This document shows, in pieces, positions 54,253 to 63,573 of a stretch of 64,000 nt of DNA (positions within the stretch are counted from its first letter, which is position 1; the number at the start of each line of letters is the position of its first letter). The DNA comes from Methylobacterium organophilum (GTDB taxonomy: Bacteria > Pseudomonadota > Alphaproteobacteria > Rhizobiales > Beijerinckiaceae): assembly GCF_022179465.1 (NCBI RefSeq), contig NZ_BPQV01000014.1, positions 1-64,000 of the forward strand, given 5' to 3'. The position numbers and the translations under genes were made by a program. The notes beneath the pieces are model-generated. The model made no database searches, was not told the origin of the DNA, and was given only the letters and a program-made list of their open reading frames with translations.

Positions 54253-55374
54253 ATGAAGACGTCGCTGCTGGCCGGGCTCGCCCTCGGGCTTCTCCTCGCG
54301 GGCTCGGCCCAGGCGCAGGTGAAGATCGGGCTCGCCGCCCCGCTCACCGGCAACAGCGCCGCCTTCGGGGCGCAGTTCCGCAACGGCGCCACCCAGGCGG
54401 TCGAGGACATCAACGCCGCCGGCGGCGTGAAGGGCAAGAAGATCGAGCTCTCCATCGGCGACGACGCCTCCGACCCCAAGCAGGGCGTCTCGGTCGCCAA
54501 CAAGTTCGCCTCGGACGGGGTGACCATGGTGGTCGGCGATTTCAATTCCGGCGTCTCGATCCCCGCCTCCGAGGCCTATGCGGATGCGGGCATCCTCCAG
54601 ATCACCCCCGGCTCGACCGCGGTGAAGTTCACCGAGCGGGGCCTGTGGAACGTCTTCCGCACCTGCGGCCGCGACGACCAGCAGGGGGCCATCGCCGGCG
54701 ACTACCTCGCCAGGGCCTTCGCGGGGAAGAAGGTCGCCTTCGTCCACGACAAGACGCCCTACGGCAAGGGCCTCGTCGACGAGACCCTGAAGGCGTTCAA
54801 GGCCAAGGGCGGCAAGGAGACGCTGATCGAGGGCATCAACCCGGGCGAGAAGGACTATTCCGCCCTCGTGTCGAAGCTGAAGCAGAACGGCGTCGATGTG
54901 GTCTATTTCGGCGGCTACTACACGGAGGCCGGCCTCATCATCCGCCAGATGCGCGACCAGAAGCTCGAAGCGCCCCTGATGGGCGGCGACGGCATGGTCG
55001 ACAAGGAGCTCGTCGCCATCGCCGGGCCGGCCGCCGAGGGCACCCTCGTCACCTTCACCCCCGACCGAACCCGCAGCGCCGAGGCCAAGGACATCGTCGC
55101 CCGCTTCAAGGCCAAGGGCATCAACCCGGAAGCCTATACCCTCTACGCCTATGCCGCGGTCCAGATCCTCAAGGCCGCGGTCGAGGCGACGGGCTCCACC
55201 GAGGCCGAGGCGCTGGCCGCCTATCTGCATCAGGGCAAGCCGACCCCGACGGTGATCGGCGAGATCGCCTACGACAAGAAGGGCGACATCACCCGGCCGG
55301 ACTACGTGATGTATGTCTGGAAGAAGAATGCCAACGGCGTCGTCGACTATGTCGGCAACGAGATCACCCCGTGA
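54253..55374 (+). CDS. livK: Branched-chain amino-acid ABC substrate-binding protein LivK
   Basis: The 373-aa periplasmic binding protein has a signal peptide (MKTSLLAGLALGLLLAGSAQA) and the type I periplasmic fold: VKIGLAAPLTGNSAAFG, EDINAAGGVKGKKIEL, DDASDPKQGVSVANK. It shows the FRTCGRDDQQG and YAAVQILKAAVEATGS segments typical of LivJ/LivK. ATG 54253 is preceded by AGGGGG; a GTG overlapping the previous stop (54193) would add 20 unlikely residues. It supplies ligand to the upstream permeases. Confidence 0.94.
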   Translation: MKTSLLAGLALGLLLAGSAQAQVKIGLAAPLTGNSAAFGAQFRNGATQAVEDINAAGGVKGKKIELSIGDDASDPKQGVSVANKFASDGVTMVVGDFNSGVSIPASEAYADAGILQITPGSTAVKFTERGLWNVFRTCGRDDQQGAIAGDYLARAFAGKKVAFVHDKTPYGKGLVDETLKAFKAKGGKETLIEGINPGEKDYSALVSKLKQNGVDVVYFGGYYTEAGLIIRQMRDQKLEAPLMGGDGMVDKELVAIAGPAAEGTLVTFTPDRTRSAEAKDIVARFKAKGINPEAYTLYAYAAVQILKAAVEATGSTEAEALAAYLHQGKPTPTVIGEIAYDKKGDITRPDYVMYVWKKNANGVVDYVGNEITP

Positions 55375-55395
55375 TCCCGCTGCCGACCCGAGGGC

Positions 55396-56922
55396 TCAGA
55401 AGAAGAGCGTCGTGTTGAGATAGCCGTAGAAGGTGTCTCCGGTATCGGGCGCGTTGGGGGCGTTGCGCAGGAAGTCGCCCTTGATGAGGTAGGCGAGCCC
55501 GGTATCGAGGATCATCGTGTCGGGGATGATCCAGTAGCGCACGCGGCCCTCGATCTGCTGGCCGGCGAAGGTGCCGGAGCGGCCCGAGCGGTCACGGATC
55601 AGCGTCGCCGCGAAGGTGTCGGTGGCGCTTTCCAGCCAGAGCGGCCGATAGGCGACGAAGAAGTCCCAGACCTTGCTCGGGGTGATCTCGAAGCGCAGGG
55701 CGGGCGAGATCATGTTCGCCCGCTGCACCGGGCCGTAGAGGCCGGTCGGGCCGTATTCCCAGCGCCGGGCGCCGTAGAGCGTGTCGAAGCGGTTGTAGCT
55801 GTTCGGGTTGGAGCCGTCGCCGCTGGCATGGTCGTAATGCAGGGAGACCCGCGGCTTCCAATCGGCATCGAAGGTGTAGCCGATTTCGGCGTGGACGAAA
55901 TAGGCCGAGACGTCGAGATCCTTCACGTCGGTCACCGCCGCCGTCTCGCGGGTGAGGCCGGTCTGGTAGATCCCCTCGAGGTCCCAGTCGAATTCGCCCA
56001 CCCGCGGCAGGCGCGCCAGCCGCATCCCGGGGGTGAACAGGCGCCGGTTGCGGGTCTGCACCGAGCCCGGGCCCGTACCGGAATCCTGCTCGTAGAGGCC
56101 GTAGCCGTAGAGTTCGAGGGAGCCGCCGAAGATGCCCGCGAAGGTGTAGGAAGCGCCGAAGAGCTGCAGGTCCGGGCTCTCGCGGTCGAACTCGATCCCG
56201 TTGTCGAGGATGCCGGGCACGTCGTCGGGCAGCCGCGTATGCGGCATCGACCAGAGCACGGTGAGCTTGTCCTTGTTCGCGCCCTGCCAATCGAACAGCA
56301 TGCCGGTATAGGCATTGATGGTGTTGCGGAACTGCTGCCGGGAGACGAGGCGGCGCGAGCCGATGTTCTTGGTGAAGCGGCCGAGCGTCAGGCTGCTCTT
56401 CGAGCCTTCGCCGCCGAGATCGCCCAGATCGAAGTTGAGATAGGCCTGGCCCGGTTCGAGGGCGTTGATCTCCGTGGTGGAGGCAGAGGAATTGCGGCGC
56501 TGGAAGTAGCCGCGGCTGTCGAACAGCTCCACGCCGATGCGCACCGGATCCTTGACGCCGTATTCCACGTGCAGGGTTGTGAGATACGAGTTCAGGATGT
56601 CGTTGCTGGCGAAGGTCGAGGGGCGGAACTGGTTGGCGATGCCTTCCGCCCTCGGGCGGAACGAGCCGCTGATGCGCCAGTTCTCGGGCTCGCCCAGGGC
56701 CTTGTAGAGGAAGTTCGGCGGGTTGACCGGGACCGCCGCGAAATAGGGCCCGTCCTGCGCCTTCCTGGCTTTCGCCGTCGCCACCTGCGCCTTGGCGGTC
56801 GCCACGTCGGTGGCCGTGGGCGCCGGGCCGCCCTGGGCGAGGGCGGAGCCGATGGGAGCGCCCACGAGGGGAGGGACGAAAGCGCCGGCCAGCAACGACG
56901 CGCACACAACCGACCGCTTCAC
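55396..56922 (-). CDS. Outer-membrane beta-barrel porin (alginate-export-like family)
   Basis: The 508-aa product has a signal peptide (SVVCASLLAGAFVPPLVG) and a long barrel of alternating strands ending GDTFYGYLNTTLFF with a terminal Phe. Segments such as LTLGRFTKNIGSRRLVSRQQF and FDWQGANKDKLTVLW match the alginate-export (AlgE-like) porin family. Substrates are probably organic solutes rather than alginate. GTG 56922 is the start, because AGGAGG lies eight bases upstream. It converges with livK (21-base gap). Confidence 0.85.
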   Translation of the reverse strand: MKRSVVCASLLAGAFVPPLVGAPIGSALAQGGPAPTATDVATAKAQVATAKARKAQDGPYFAAVPVNPPNFLYKALGEPENWRISGSFRPRAEGIANQFRPSTFASNDILNSYLTTLHVEYGVKDPVRIGVELFDSRGYFQRRNSSASTTEINALEPGQAYLNFDLGDLGGEGSKSSLTLGRFTKNIGSRRLVSRQQFRNTINAYTGMLFDWQGANKDKLTVLWSMPHTRLPDDVPGILDNGIEFDRESPDLQLFGASYTFAGIFGGSLELYGYGLYEQDSGTGPGSVQTRNRRLFTPGMRLARLPRVGEFDWDLEGIYQTGLTRETAAVTDVKDLDVSAYFVHAEIGYTFDADWKPRVSLHYDHASGDGSNPNSYNRFDTLYGARRWEYGPTGLYGPVQRANMISPALRFEITPSKVWDFFVAYRPLWLESATDTFAATLIRDRSGRSGTFAGQQIEGRVRYWIIPDTMILDTGLAYLIKGDFLRNAPNAPDTGDTFYGYLNTTLFF

Positions 56923-57344
56923 GGCACCGCCTCCTGTTCTTGCACAAACTTCGATCAAGGATGGCTAGAGTTCACTCACCCTGGCCTATCAGCGCAAGGA
57001 CTGCTGATCTGAATCATGCATTTTGTTGGTATCTTCGAACGTCTTCGCGCCCGCCGCGGCGGTTTTCCACACAGCCAGCAATGCTCATATCAAAATGAAA
57101 TCAGGGGTTTATATGAGATGCCTCGCCCCTGATCTGCGCATGACCTTTGTCCCCCGGCCGCAACGCCCGGGCGGAATTGTGCAGAGACTTGTCTTTCTCG
57201 GGATTAATTTCGAACGTGCCGCCCAGGACGAGCGACGGCTCCCCCGTCGCGTTCGGCGCCGGGGCGGATGACAAGCCGGGGCGCCGGCCTCACTATGGCG
57301 CCGCCGCCGCCCGCCGGGCGGCCCAGGGTCGGGAAGCTTCGCCG
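56923..57344. promoter_or_regulatory. Divergent region with alternative hairpins before the amino-acid ABC operon
   Basis: This 420-base gap holds no recognised gene. CTCATAT (57084-57090) pairs with ATATGAG (57111-57117), and TCAGGGG (57101-57107) pairs with CCCCTGA (57126-57132). The two stems overlap and exclude each other. They lie about 220 bases before the binding-protein start, in the only AT-rich part of the gap. Confidence 0.4.
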
Positions 57345-58250
57345 ATGCGCCTCAAGGCCGTGTTCCTGCTCACCGCCCTCGCGGCCGCCTGCGGGCCCAC
57401 CGGGGCGCAGGAGTTCACCGGCACCCTGAAGAAGGTGAAGGACAGCGGCGCCATCACCCTCGGCTACCGCGATTCCTCGGTGCCGTTCTCCTATCTCGAC
57501 GGCAACCAGAAGCCGGTCGGCTACACCCTGGAGATCTGCCAGAAGGTGGCGGAGGCGGTGAAGGCGCATCTGAAGCTCGATTCGCTGGCGGTGAAGCTCA
57601 ATCCCGTCACCTCGGCGACGCGTATGCCGCTCATCGCCAACGGCACCATCGACCTCGAATGCGGCTCGACCACCAACAATGCCGACCGCCAGAAGCAGGC
57701 CGCCTTCACCAACACCCACTTCCTCACCGCGACGCGCTTCGTGGCGAAGAAGGACAAGGCGCTGGACAGCTTCGACGGCCTGAAGGGCCGCACCGTGGTC
57801 TCGACCTCGGGCACCACCAGCATCCGCCAGATCAACGAGGCCAACACCGCCCGCGGCCTCGGCCTCCGGATCCTGCCGGCCAAGGACCATGCCGAGGCCT
57901 TCCTGATGGTCGAGACCGGCCGGGCCGACGCCTTCGTGATGGACGATGTGCTGCTCGCCGCCCTGGTCGCCGGTTCCAAGGCGCCGGAGGCCTACGCGAT
58001 CTCCTCGGAGGCGCTCTCGAAGCCCGAGCCCTACGGCATCATGCTGCGCAGGGACGACGCGCCCTTCAAGGCGGTGGTCGACGCCGCCACCGCCGCGCTC
58101 TACCGGAGCCCGGAGGGGAAGGCGCTCTACGCGAAATGGTTCGAGCAGCCGATCCCGCCCCGGGGCATCAACCTCAAGCTGCCGATGAGCGAGGCCATGC
58201 GGAAGGCCTTCGAGACCCCGAGCGACAGCGCCGACCCCGTCGCCTACTGA
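57345..58250 (+). CDS. gltI: Polar amino-acid ABC substrate-binding protein (GltI-like)
   Basis: The 301-aa periplasmic protein has a signal peptide (MRLKAVFLLTALAAACGPTGA, whose Cys could also suit a lipoprotein) and a type II binding fold. GAITLGYRDSSVPFSYLD, GYTLEICQKVAEAV, LECGSTTNNADRQKQAAF and GRADAFVMDDVLLA are typical of glutamate/aspartate-binding GltI. ATG 57345 is preferred over the longer open frame. It is the first gene of a four-gene importer operon. Confidence 0.92.
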   Translation: MRLKAVFLLTALAAACGPTGAQEFTGTLKKVKDSGAITLGYRDSSVPFSYLDGNQKPVGYTLEICQKVAEAVKAHLKLDSLAVKLNPVTSATRMPLIANGTIDLECGSTTNNADRQKQAAFTNTHFLTATRFVAKKDKALDSFDGLKGRTVVSTSGTTSIRQINEANTARGLGLRILPAKDHAEAFLMVETGRADAFVMDDVLLAALVAGSKAPEAYAISSEALSKPEPYGIMLRRDDAPFKAVVDAATAALYRSPEGKALYAKWFEQPIPPRGINLKLPMSEAMRKAFETPSDSADPVAY

Positions 58251-58260
58251 GCGACGGCCG

Positions 58261-58983
58261 ATGAACTACAGCTGGAACTGGAACGTCTTCTTCGAGCCGA
58301 GCCCGGAAGGGGTCGGCTCCTATGCCGACATGCTGCTCTCCGGCCTCGCCTGGACGGTCGCGACCGCGCTCGCCTCCTGGGCGATCGCCTTCACCCTCGG
58401 CTCGGTGATCGGGGTGATGCGCACGCTGCCCTCGAAGGCGGCGCGGGCCCTCGGCACGGCCTATGTCGAGCTGTTCCGCAACATCCCCCTGCTGGTGCAG
58501 ATGTTCCTCTGGTACTTCGTGCTGCCCGAATTGCTGCCGGAGGCGCTCGGCAGCGCGGTGAAGCAAGTGCCGGACGCGCCCTTCTACACGGCGGTGCTCT
58601 GCCTCGGCTTCTTCACCGCGGCGCGGGTGGCCGAGCAGGTGCGGGCCGGCATCGAGGCGCTGCCCCGGGGCCAGCGCCTCGCCGGCACGGCCCTGGGGCT
58701 CGGCACCGCGCAGACCTACCGCCACGTGCTGCTGCCCAACGCCTACCGCATCATCCTGCCGCCGCTCACCTCCGAGTTCCTGAACAACCTCAAGAACACG
58801 TCGGTGGCGCTCACCATCGGCCTGCTCGAACTCACCGCCCGGGCCCGCGCGATGCAGGAATTCTCCTTCCACGTCTTCGAGGCCTTCACCGCGGCGACCC
58901 TTCTCTACGTGACGGTCAACCTCGTGGTGATCCTGTGCGCGAGCCGGCTCGAGCGGGCGGTCGCGATCCCCGGGCAGCGCTGA
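58261..58983 (+). CDS. gltJ: Polar amino-acid ABC permease (GltJ-like)
   Basis: The 240-aa permease starts [11 protein letters not shown] as in GltJ. It has about five membrane helices and the coupling loop [24 protein letters not shown] (quoted in part), typical of the HisM/GltJ family. The ten-base gap after the binding protein and TGATG overlap with the next gene confirm a tight operon. Confidence 0.93.
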   Translation: MNYSWNWNVFFEPSPEGVGSYADMLLSGLAWTVATALASWAIAFTLGSVIGVMRTLPSKAARALGTAYVELFRNIPLLVQMFLWYFVLPELLPEALGSAVKQVPDAPFYTAVLCLGFFTAARVAEQVRAGIEALPRGQRLAGTALGLGTAQTYRHVLLPNAYRIILPPLTSEFLNNLKNTSVALTIGLLELTARARAMQEFSFHVFEAFTAATLLYVTVNLVVILCASRLERAVAIPGQR

Positions 58984-59675
58984 TGTTTTCGCAGTTCGAT
59001 CTCGGCGTGGTCGGGGCCTCGCTGCCCTATCTGTTCGGGCAGGGCATGGTCTTCACCCTGACGCTGACCGCCTTGGCGGCGGGCCTGGGCCTGGTGCTCG
59101 GCACGTGGCTCGCGATGCTGCGGCTCTCCGGGCTGCCCGGGCTGCGGCACGTGGCCAAGCTCTATGTCGAGCTGATGCGCTCCCTGCCGCTCGTGCTGGT
59201 GATCTTCTGGTTCTACTTCCTGGTGCCCTACCTCGGAGCCTGGGCGACCGGCGCCTCGGAGCCGATCCAGGTCGGCGCCTTCACCAGCGCCCTGATCACG
59301 TTCACCCTCTTCGAGGCGGCCTACTTCTCCGAGATCATGCGAGCCGGCCTCCAATCCATCCCGAAGGGCCAGACGGCCGCCGCCCAGGCGCTCGGGCTCG
59401 GCTACTGGCAGGTGATGGGCAGCGTGGTCCTGCCCCAGGCCTTCCGCAACATGCTGCCGCTGCTGCTGACCCAGACCATCGTGCTCTTCCAGGACACCTC
59501 GCTCGTCTACGTGCTCTCGCTCACCGACTTCCTGGGGGCCGCCGTGAAGGTCGCCCAGCGGGATGGGCGCCTCGTCGAAATGTATCTGTTCGCGGCGCTT
59601 ACCTATCTCGTGATCTGTCTGGCCGCCTCGCTCCTGGTGCGCCGCCTGCAATCCCACGTCGCGATCATCCGCTGA
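58983..59675 (+). CDS. gltK: Polar amino-acid ABC permease (GltK-like)
   Basis: The 230-aa permease has about five membrane helices. [20 protein letters not shown] and the coupling segment [20 protein letters not shown] are classic for GltK. Its ATG overlaps the gltJ stop by one base. GltJ and GltK would form the heterodimeric channel. Confidence 0.93.
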   Translation: MFSQFDLGVVGASLPYLFGQGMVFTLTLTALAAGLGLVLGTWLAMLRLSGLPGLRHVAKLYVELMRSLPLVLVIFWFYFLVPYLGAWATGASEPIQVGAFTSALITFTLFEAAYFSEIMRAGLQSIPKGQTAAAQALGLGYWQVMGSVVLPQAFRNMLPLLLTQTIVLFQDTSLVYVLSLTDFLGAAVKVAQRDGRLVEMYLFAALTYLVICLAASLLVRRLQSHVAIIR

Positions 59676-59683
59676 GGGACGTC

Positions 59684-60538
59684 ATGACCTCCACGCCGAT
59701 CCCGGCGCCCGGCACGCCGCAGACGCCCGTCCGGGCGACCGACGCCCCCGAGGATGCCGGGCTGCAGGAGGGGCCGCTCGTCGCGCCCCGCCCTGCCAGC
59801 GCGGCGCAGATGATCGCCATTGAGGCCGTGTCCAAGTGGTACGGCGACTTCAAGGTGCTCTCCAACTGCACGACGGAGATCGCCCGCGGCGAGGTGGTGG
59901 TGGTCTGCGGCCCCTCGGGCTCGGGCAAGTCGACCCTGATCAAGTGCGTGAACGCGCTGGAGCCGTTCCAGGAGGGCCAGATCACCGTCGACGGCACGCG
60001 GGTAAAGGACCGGGCCACGAACCTGCCCAAGCTGCGCGCCCGGGTCGGCATGGTGTTCCAGCATTTCGAGCTGTTCCCGCATCTGTCGATCCTCGACAAC
60101 CTGACGCTCGCCCCGCGCAAGGTGCTGAAGCGCTCGGCCGCGGACGCCGAGAAGCGGGGGCTCGACCTGCTCTCCCGGGTCGGCCTCTCGGCGCATGCGC
60201 GGAAATTTCCGGGCCAGCTCTCCGGCGGCCAGCAGCAGCGGGTGGCGATCGCCCGGGCGCTCGCCATGGACCCGGTGGTGATGCTGTTCGACGAGCCGAC
60301 CTCGGCCCTCGACCCGGAGATGGTCGGCGAGGTGCTCGACGTGATGGTCGAGCTCGCCCGGGACGGCATGACCATGATGGTGGTGACCCACGAGATGGGC
60401 TTCGCCCGCAAGGTCGCCGACCGGGTGATCTTCATGGACCAGGGTGAGATCGTGGAGGACACGAGCAAGGACGCCTTCTTCGACGAGCCCCGCAGCCTCC
60501 GCGCCCAGGCCTTCCTATCGAAGATCCTGTCGCATTGA
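59684..60538 (+). CDS. gltL: Polar amino-acid ABC ATP-binding protein (GltL-like)
   Basis: The 284-aa ATPase has Walker [11 protein letters not shown]-loop [16 protein letters not shown], signature [15 protein letters not shown] and Walker [16 protein letters not shown]. About 42 residues of Pro/Ala-rich N-terminal extension precede the domain ([11 protein letters not shown]), longer than usual. An internal ATG (codon 43, MIAIEAVS) is an alternative start. It starts eight bases after gltK. Confidence 0.93.
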   Translation: MTSTPIPAPGTPQTPVRATDAPEDAGLQEGPLVAPRPASAAQMIAIEAVSKWYGDFKVLSNCTTEIARGEVVVVCGPSGSGKSTLIKCVNALEPFQEGQITVDGTRVKDRATNLPKLRARVGMVFQHFELFPHLSILDNLTLAPRKVLKRSAADAEKRGLDLLSRVGLSAHARKFPGQLSGGQQQRVAIARALAMDPVVMLFDEPTSALDPEMVGEVLDVMVELARDGMTMMVVTHEMGFARKVADRVIFMDQGEIVEDTSKDAFFDEPRSLRAQAFLSKILSH

Positions 60539-60757
60539 GGGGGCAGGGGCCGATGAGGCCGCTGACCGGCCTCTCCGCCTTTCCGTCCACCCCGGCCGAT
60601 CCGCAAAGCACGGATGCCGCGGAGGCGCATCGCCTCGACGCCAGACTGCAGCCGCGATCACGGGGTTGTGCCGGGCGGCCCCGCCACGGCCGATCCTGTC
60701 GCCCATCCCCACCCGCCGCTTTGCTGACGGGGCTTCGGCTGGCCTGAGCGGCCTGCC

Positions 60758-61198
60758 TCAGCGCAGCGGCGCGGACAGGATCTCCATCAGGTCCCAGCGG
60801 TCCTTCCGCAGGGAGCGGACATCGGCAATCTTCCAGAGGCCGCCCTCGCGCAGGAGGCTGTAACGCAACTCCTGCGGGCTGCCGTTGCGGAAGGTGGCCT
60901 GCACCTCGGCCCGGTCGGCCTCCACCGCGAGCGGCGTGAGCGTCAGGCTCTTGGAAAAGCCCGGCTCCGTGTCCTGGCCGTTGACGTGGAAGGCGAAGCC
61001 GAGGCGCCCGACCTCGCCTTTCGCCTCGCGCTGGTCGCGCTCGAACAGGCGGCGCAGACCCTTGGCGTAGAAGCGGACGGCATTGATATCGTCCTTGGCG
61101 TAGAAGGCGCGCACCGTCTCGACGGGATCGGTCGCCGATTGCGCCCGCGCGCTCCCGGCGGAGAGCGCCAGGACAAGGGCGATGAGAGCGGTGCGCAT
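60758..61198 (-). CDS. Secreted NTF2/DUF3828-like protein
   Basis: The 146-aa product has a signal peptide (MRTALIALVLALSAGSARA) and a mature domain with VETVRAFYAKDDINAVRFYAKGL, ending in RYSLLREGGLWKIADVRS. That pattern fits DUF3828 or other NTF2-like folds. Its function is unknown. It starts eight bases after glyQ on the same strand, so it is translated from the glyQ transcript. Confidence 0.75.
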   Translation of the reverse strand: MRTALIALVLALSAGSARAQSATDPVETVRAFYAKDDINAVRFYAKGLRRLFERDQREAKGEVGRLGFAFHVNGQDTEPGFSKSLTLTPLAVEADRAEVQATFRNGSPQELRYSLLREGGLWKIADVRSLRKDRWDLMEILSAPLR

Positions 61199-61206
61199 GG
61201 CCTCGC

Positions 61207-62148
61207 TCAGGCGGCCTCGGCCGGGGCGCCGCCGGCCTCCGTCTTGAGCCAGGCGGCACCGCAGGCCTTGGCGAGCTCGCGCACCCGCAGGATGTAGCTC
61301 TGCCGTTCGGTCACCGAGATCACGCCGCGCGCATCGAGCAGGTTGAAGACGTGGCTCGCCTTAATGCACTGGTCGTAAGCCGGCTGCACCATGCGGTGGC
61401 GCCCGCCTTCCGTGGCCGGAGCACCGGCATCCAGATAGGAGCGGCAGGCCTTTTCCGCGTCGGCGAAGTGCCGAAACAGCATCGCCGTGTCGGCGGCCTC
61501 GAAGTTGTGGCGCGAATATTCCTGCTCGGCCTGCAGGAAGACGTCGCCGTAAGTGACCTTCGCGTCGCCTTCGCCGCCGTTGAAATTGAGGTCGTAGACG
61601 TTCTCGACGCCCTGCACGTACATGGCGAGCCGTTCGAGGCCGTAGGTCAGCTCGCCGGCGACCGGCGCGCATTCGAAGCCGGCCACCTGCTGGAAATAGG
61701 TGAACTGGCTCACCTCCATCCCGTCGCACCAGCATTCCCAACCGAGGCCCCAGGCGCCCAGCGTTGGGCTCTCCCAGTCGTCCTCGACGAAGCGGATGTC
61801 GTGGAGCTTGAGGTCGACGCCGATCGCGGCGAGCGATTCGAGGTAGAGCCCCTGAAGGTTCGGCGGGTTCGGCTTCAGAATGACCTGGAACTGGTAATAA
61901 TGCTGCAGCCGGTTCGGGTTCTCGCCGTAGCGGCCGTCCTTCGGGCGCCGCGACGGCTGAACATAGGCCGCGTTCCAGGGCTTCGGCCCGAGCGCCCGCA
62001 GCGTCGTGGCCGGATGGAAGGTGCCGGCGCCGACCTCCATATCGTAGGGCTGCAGGATCACGCAGCCCTTGCCCGCCCAGAAGCGCTGCAGGGTCAGGAT
62101 CAGGCCCTGGAACGAGCGTGTGGGCGAGAGATCGACGTCGCTCGACAT
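61207..62148 (-). CDS. glyQ: Glycyl-tRNA synthetase alpha subunit
   Basis: GlyQ (313 aa) is the catalytic alpha subunit of the tetrameric bacterial glycyl-tRNA synthetase. The sequence is highly conserved: [23 protein letters not shown] (in part), [39 protein letters not shown] and [20 protein letters not shown] 62148 is the start. The beta-subunit gene glyS is not directly downstream; the next gene is a small secreted protein and then a plus-strand operon begins its end, so glyS must lie elsewhere. Confidence 0.97.
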   Translation of the reverse strand: MSSDVDLSPTRSFQGLILTLQRFWAGKGCVILQPYDMEVGAGTFHPATTLRALGPKPWNAAYVQPSRRPKDGRYGENPNRLQHYYQFQVILKPNPPNLQGLYLESLAAIGVDLKLHDIRFVEDDWESPTLGAWGLGWECWCDGMEVSQFTYFQQVAGFECAPVAGELTYGLERLAMYVQGVENVYDLNFNGGEGDAKVTYGDVFLQAEQEYSRHNFEAADTAMLFRHFADAEKACRSYLDAGAPATEGGRHRMVQPAYDQCIKASHVFNLLDARGVISVTERQSYILRVRELAKACGAAWLKTEAGGAPAEAA

Positions 62149-62399
62149 GGAGATTCCGACAGCGGGAAGAAGGGTCGCGCGACCGTTTAGAGCCCCCGCC
62201 GTCGAAGGGGAAGCCGCTTGAATGACGGAGGCCGCGGGGCGTCGCACGGGGGATGGAAACCGCCCCGGTGCGCGCCCGCACACATTTCTGCCACGATTCC
62301 TTTAAGCCGGGGAACCGTGAAGCTTACGGCCAAGTTGTTTCGACAATTCAGGGTCGTGGGCCGCCCCATCGGGCGGATCAGAACAGCGGCAGCCAAGTC

Positions 62400-62669
62400 A
62401 TGCGCAAGGGATTTACCGTTTTCGCCGCGGCCATCGCCGCCTCTCTCGTCGCCACGCCAATGGTGATCTCGGCGTCCAACGCCCTCGCCACCGCGGACAC
62501 GACCGGCACGGTCGCCGCCACCGTGGCGGTCACCCCGGTCGAGGTCGCGCCGGTCCAGGCCGCCCCCGCCGCCTCACTTCCCGGCGCGCAGGATTGCCGC
62601 CGCAAGGTGCGCGTCGTCTATACCGGCTATGGCAGCGTGCCCGCGGCCTGCGTGGCGAGCGCACAGTAA
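62400..62669 (+). CDS. Small secreted protein with a Cys pair, unknown
   Basis: The 89-aa product has a signal peptide (FTVFAAAIAASLVATPMVISA), an Ala/Val/Thr-rich linker and a short C-terminal domain (CRRKVRVVYTGYGSVPAACV) with two cysteines that could pair in the periplasm. It is divergent from glyQ. I do not recognise a family. The end of the gene converges on the next minus-strand gene. Confidence 0.65.
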   Translation: MRKGFTVFAAAIAASLVATPMVISASNALATADTTGTVAATVAVTPVEVAPVQAAPAASLPGAQDCRRKVRVVYTGYGSVPAACVASAQ

Positions 62670-62682
62670 GCGGCGCGCCGCC

Positions 62683-63042
62683 TCAGGGCAGGGGCGCGCG
62701 CAGGGCCGGGGCCAGCACGTAGCCGTGCGGGATGCGGCGCTTGCCGATGAAGCCACCCGCCGAGGCGTCGTGGTAATAGTCGAAGCCCGTCATGCCGAAG
62801 GCGCCGCCATTCATGACCTGCGGCACGGGGATGGCGCCAAGCGCATGCACGTCTTCGCCGTTGCGGCCGACGGAGCCGCGACGGAACTGGCTTGGATAGG
62901 GATCGAGCTCGATCACCTGCGGGCCGCGCCCGCCCGCCTCGAAGATGCGCTGCTTAGTGCCCTCGGTCTCCGCCACGGCCGCGGTGACCGACAGGGCGGC
63001 GAGGGCACCCGCGAGGGCGGCGAGACGGCGTGAGGTCACCAC
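62683..63042 (-). CDS. Small secreted protein, unknown
   Basis: The 119-aa product has a signal peptide (LAALAGALAALSVTAAVAE). Its mature part includes QRIFEAGGRGPQVIELDPYPSQ, and GFDYYHDASAGGFIGKRRIP lies near the end. There are no cysteines. Two adjacent GTG codons (63042, 63039) are possible starts; GGAG lies seven bases before the first. Its function is unknown. It lies 43 bases downstream of another small exported-protein gene on the same strand. Confidence 0.62.
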   Translation of the reverse strand: MVTSRRLAALAGALAALSVTAAVAETEGTKQRIFEAGGRGPQVIELDPYPSQFRRGSVGRNGEDVHALGAIPVPQVMNGGAFGMTGFDYYHDASAGGFIGKRRIPHGYVLAPALRAPLP

Positions 63043-63085
63043 GGGCGGACTCCGGCTGGGCGAGGGAACGGCCGAGGCTGGCCGC

Positions 63086-63304
63086 TCAACCCTTGGACTG
63101 TAGCACGGTGCGGCGCTCGCGCAGCCGCTCCTCGCAATTCGTGTCGAACATCTTCGCAACGATCGGCGAAGGTCGTGAATCGCAGACAAACGCCTCGTCC
63201 GGGGACGGGGCGGGAATCGGATCGCGGGCGACGATCGGATGGGGCGCGCAGGCCCCGGCGCTCCCGGCAAGGCCGAGGAGAACGATCAGCTTCGGGAGGC
63301 GCAT
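63086..63304 (-). CDS. Small exported or lipoprotein-like protein, unknown
   Basis: The 72-aa product begins MRLPKLIVLLGLAGSAGACAP, a short signal with a Cys in a lipobox-like place, though the -3 residue is not the usual Leu. The mature part has two further cysteines (FVCDSRPSP; FDTNCEERL). It probably shares a transcript with the downstream 119-aa gene. No family is recognised. Confidence 0.6.
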   Translation of the reverse strand: MRLPKLIVLLGLAGSAGACAPHPIVARDPIPAPSPDEAFVCDSRPSPIVAKMFDTNCEERLRERRTVLQSKG

Positions 63305-63573
63305 CGGTCTTCGGCCACGTCTCTACGGGGGCGGCGGCGAGGGTCGCACCGCTCCATGGCCGGCGAAACTGCGGACCCGTGGCCACGCTGGCAAGCGGTC
63401 CGCGGCTGCAACGGCCGGTTTAGGCGTCCCCTGTCGCCCGCCCGCAACAACGGCCGCCTTCGCCGCAGGCGAGCGACCGAACCCGGGCCCGCACACGTGG
63501 TTGGCCCATCGAGGCATCGTCCGGAGAGACGCGCAGCGTCCCGATGGAGCCCAAGACACCGAGGGAGCCGCCC

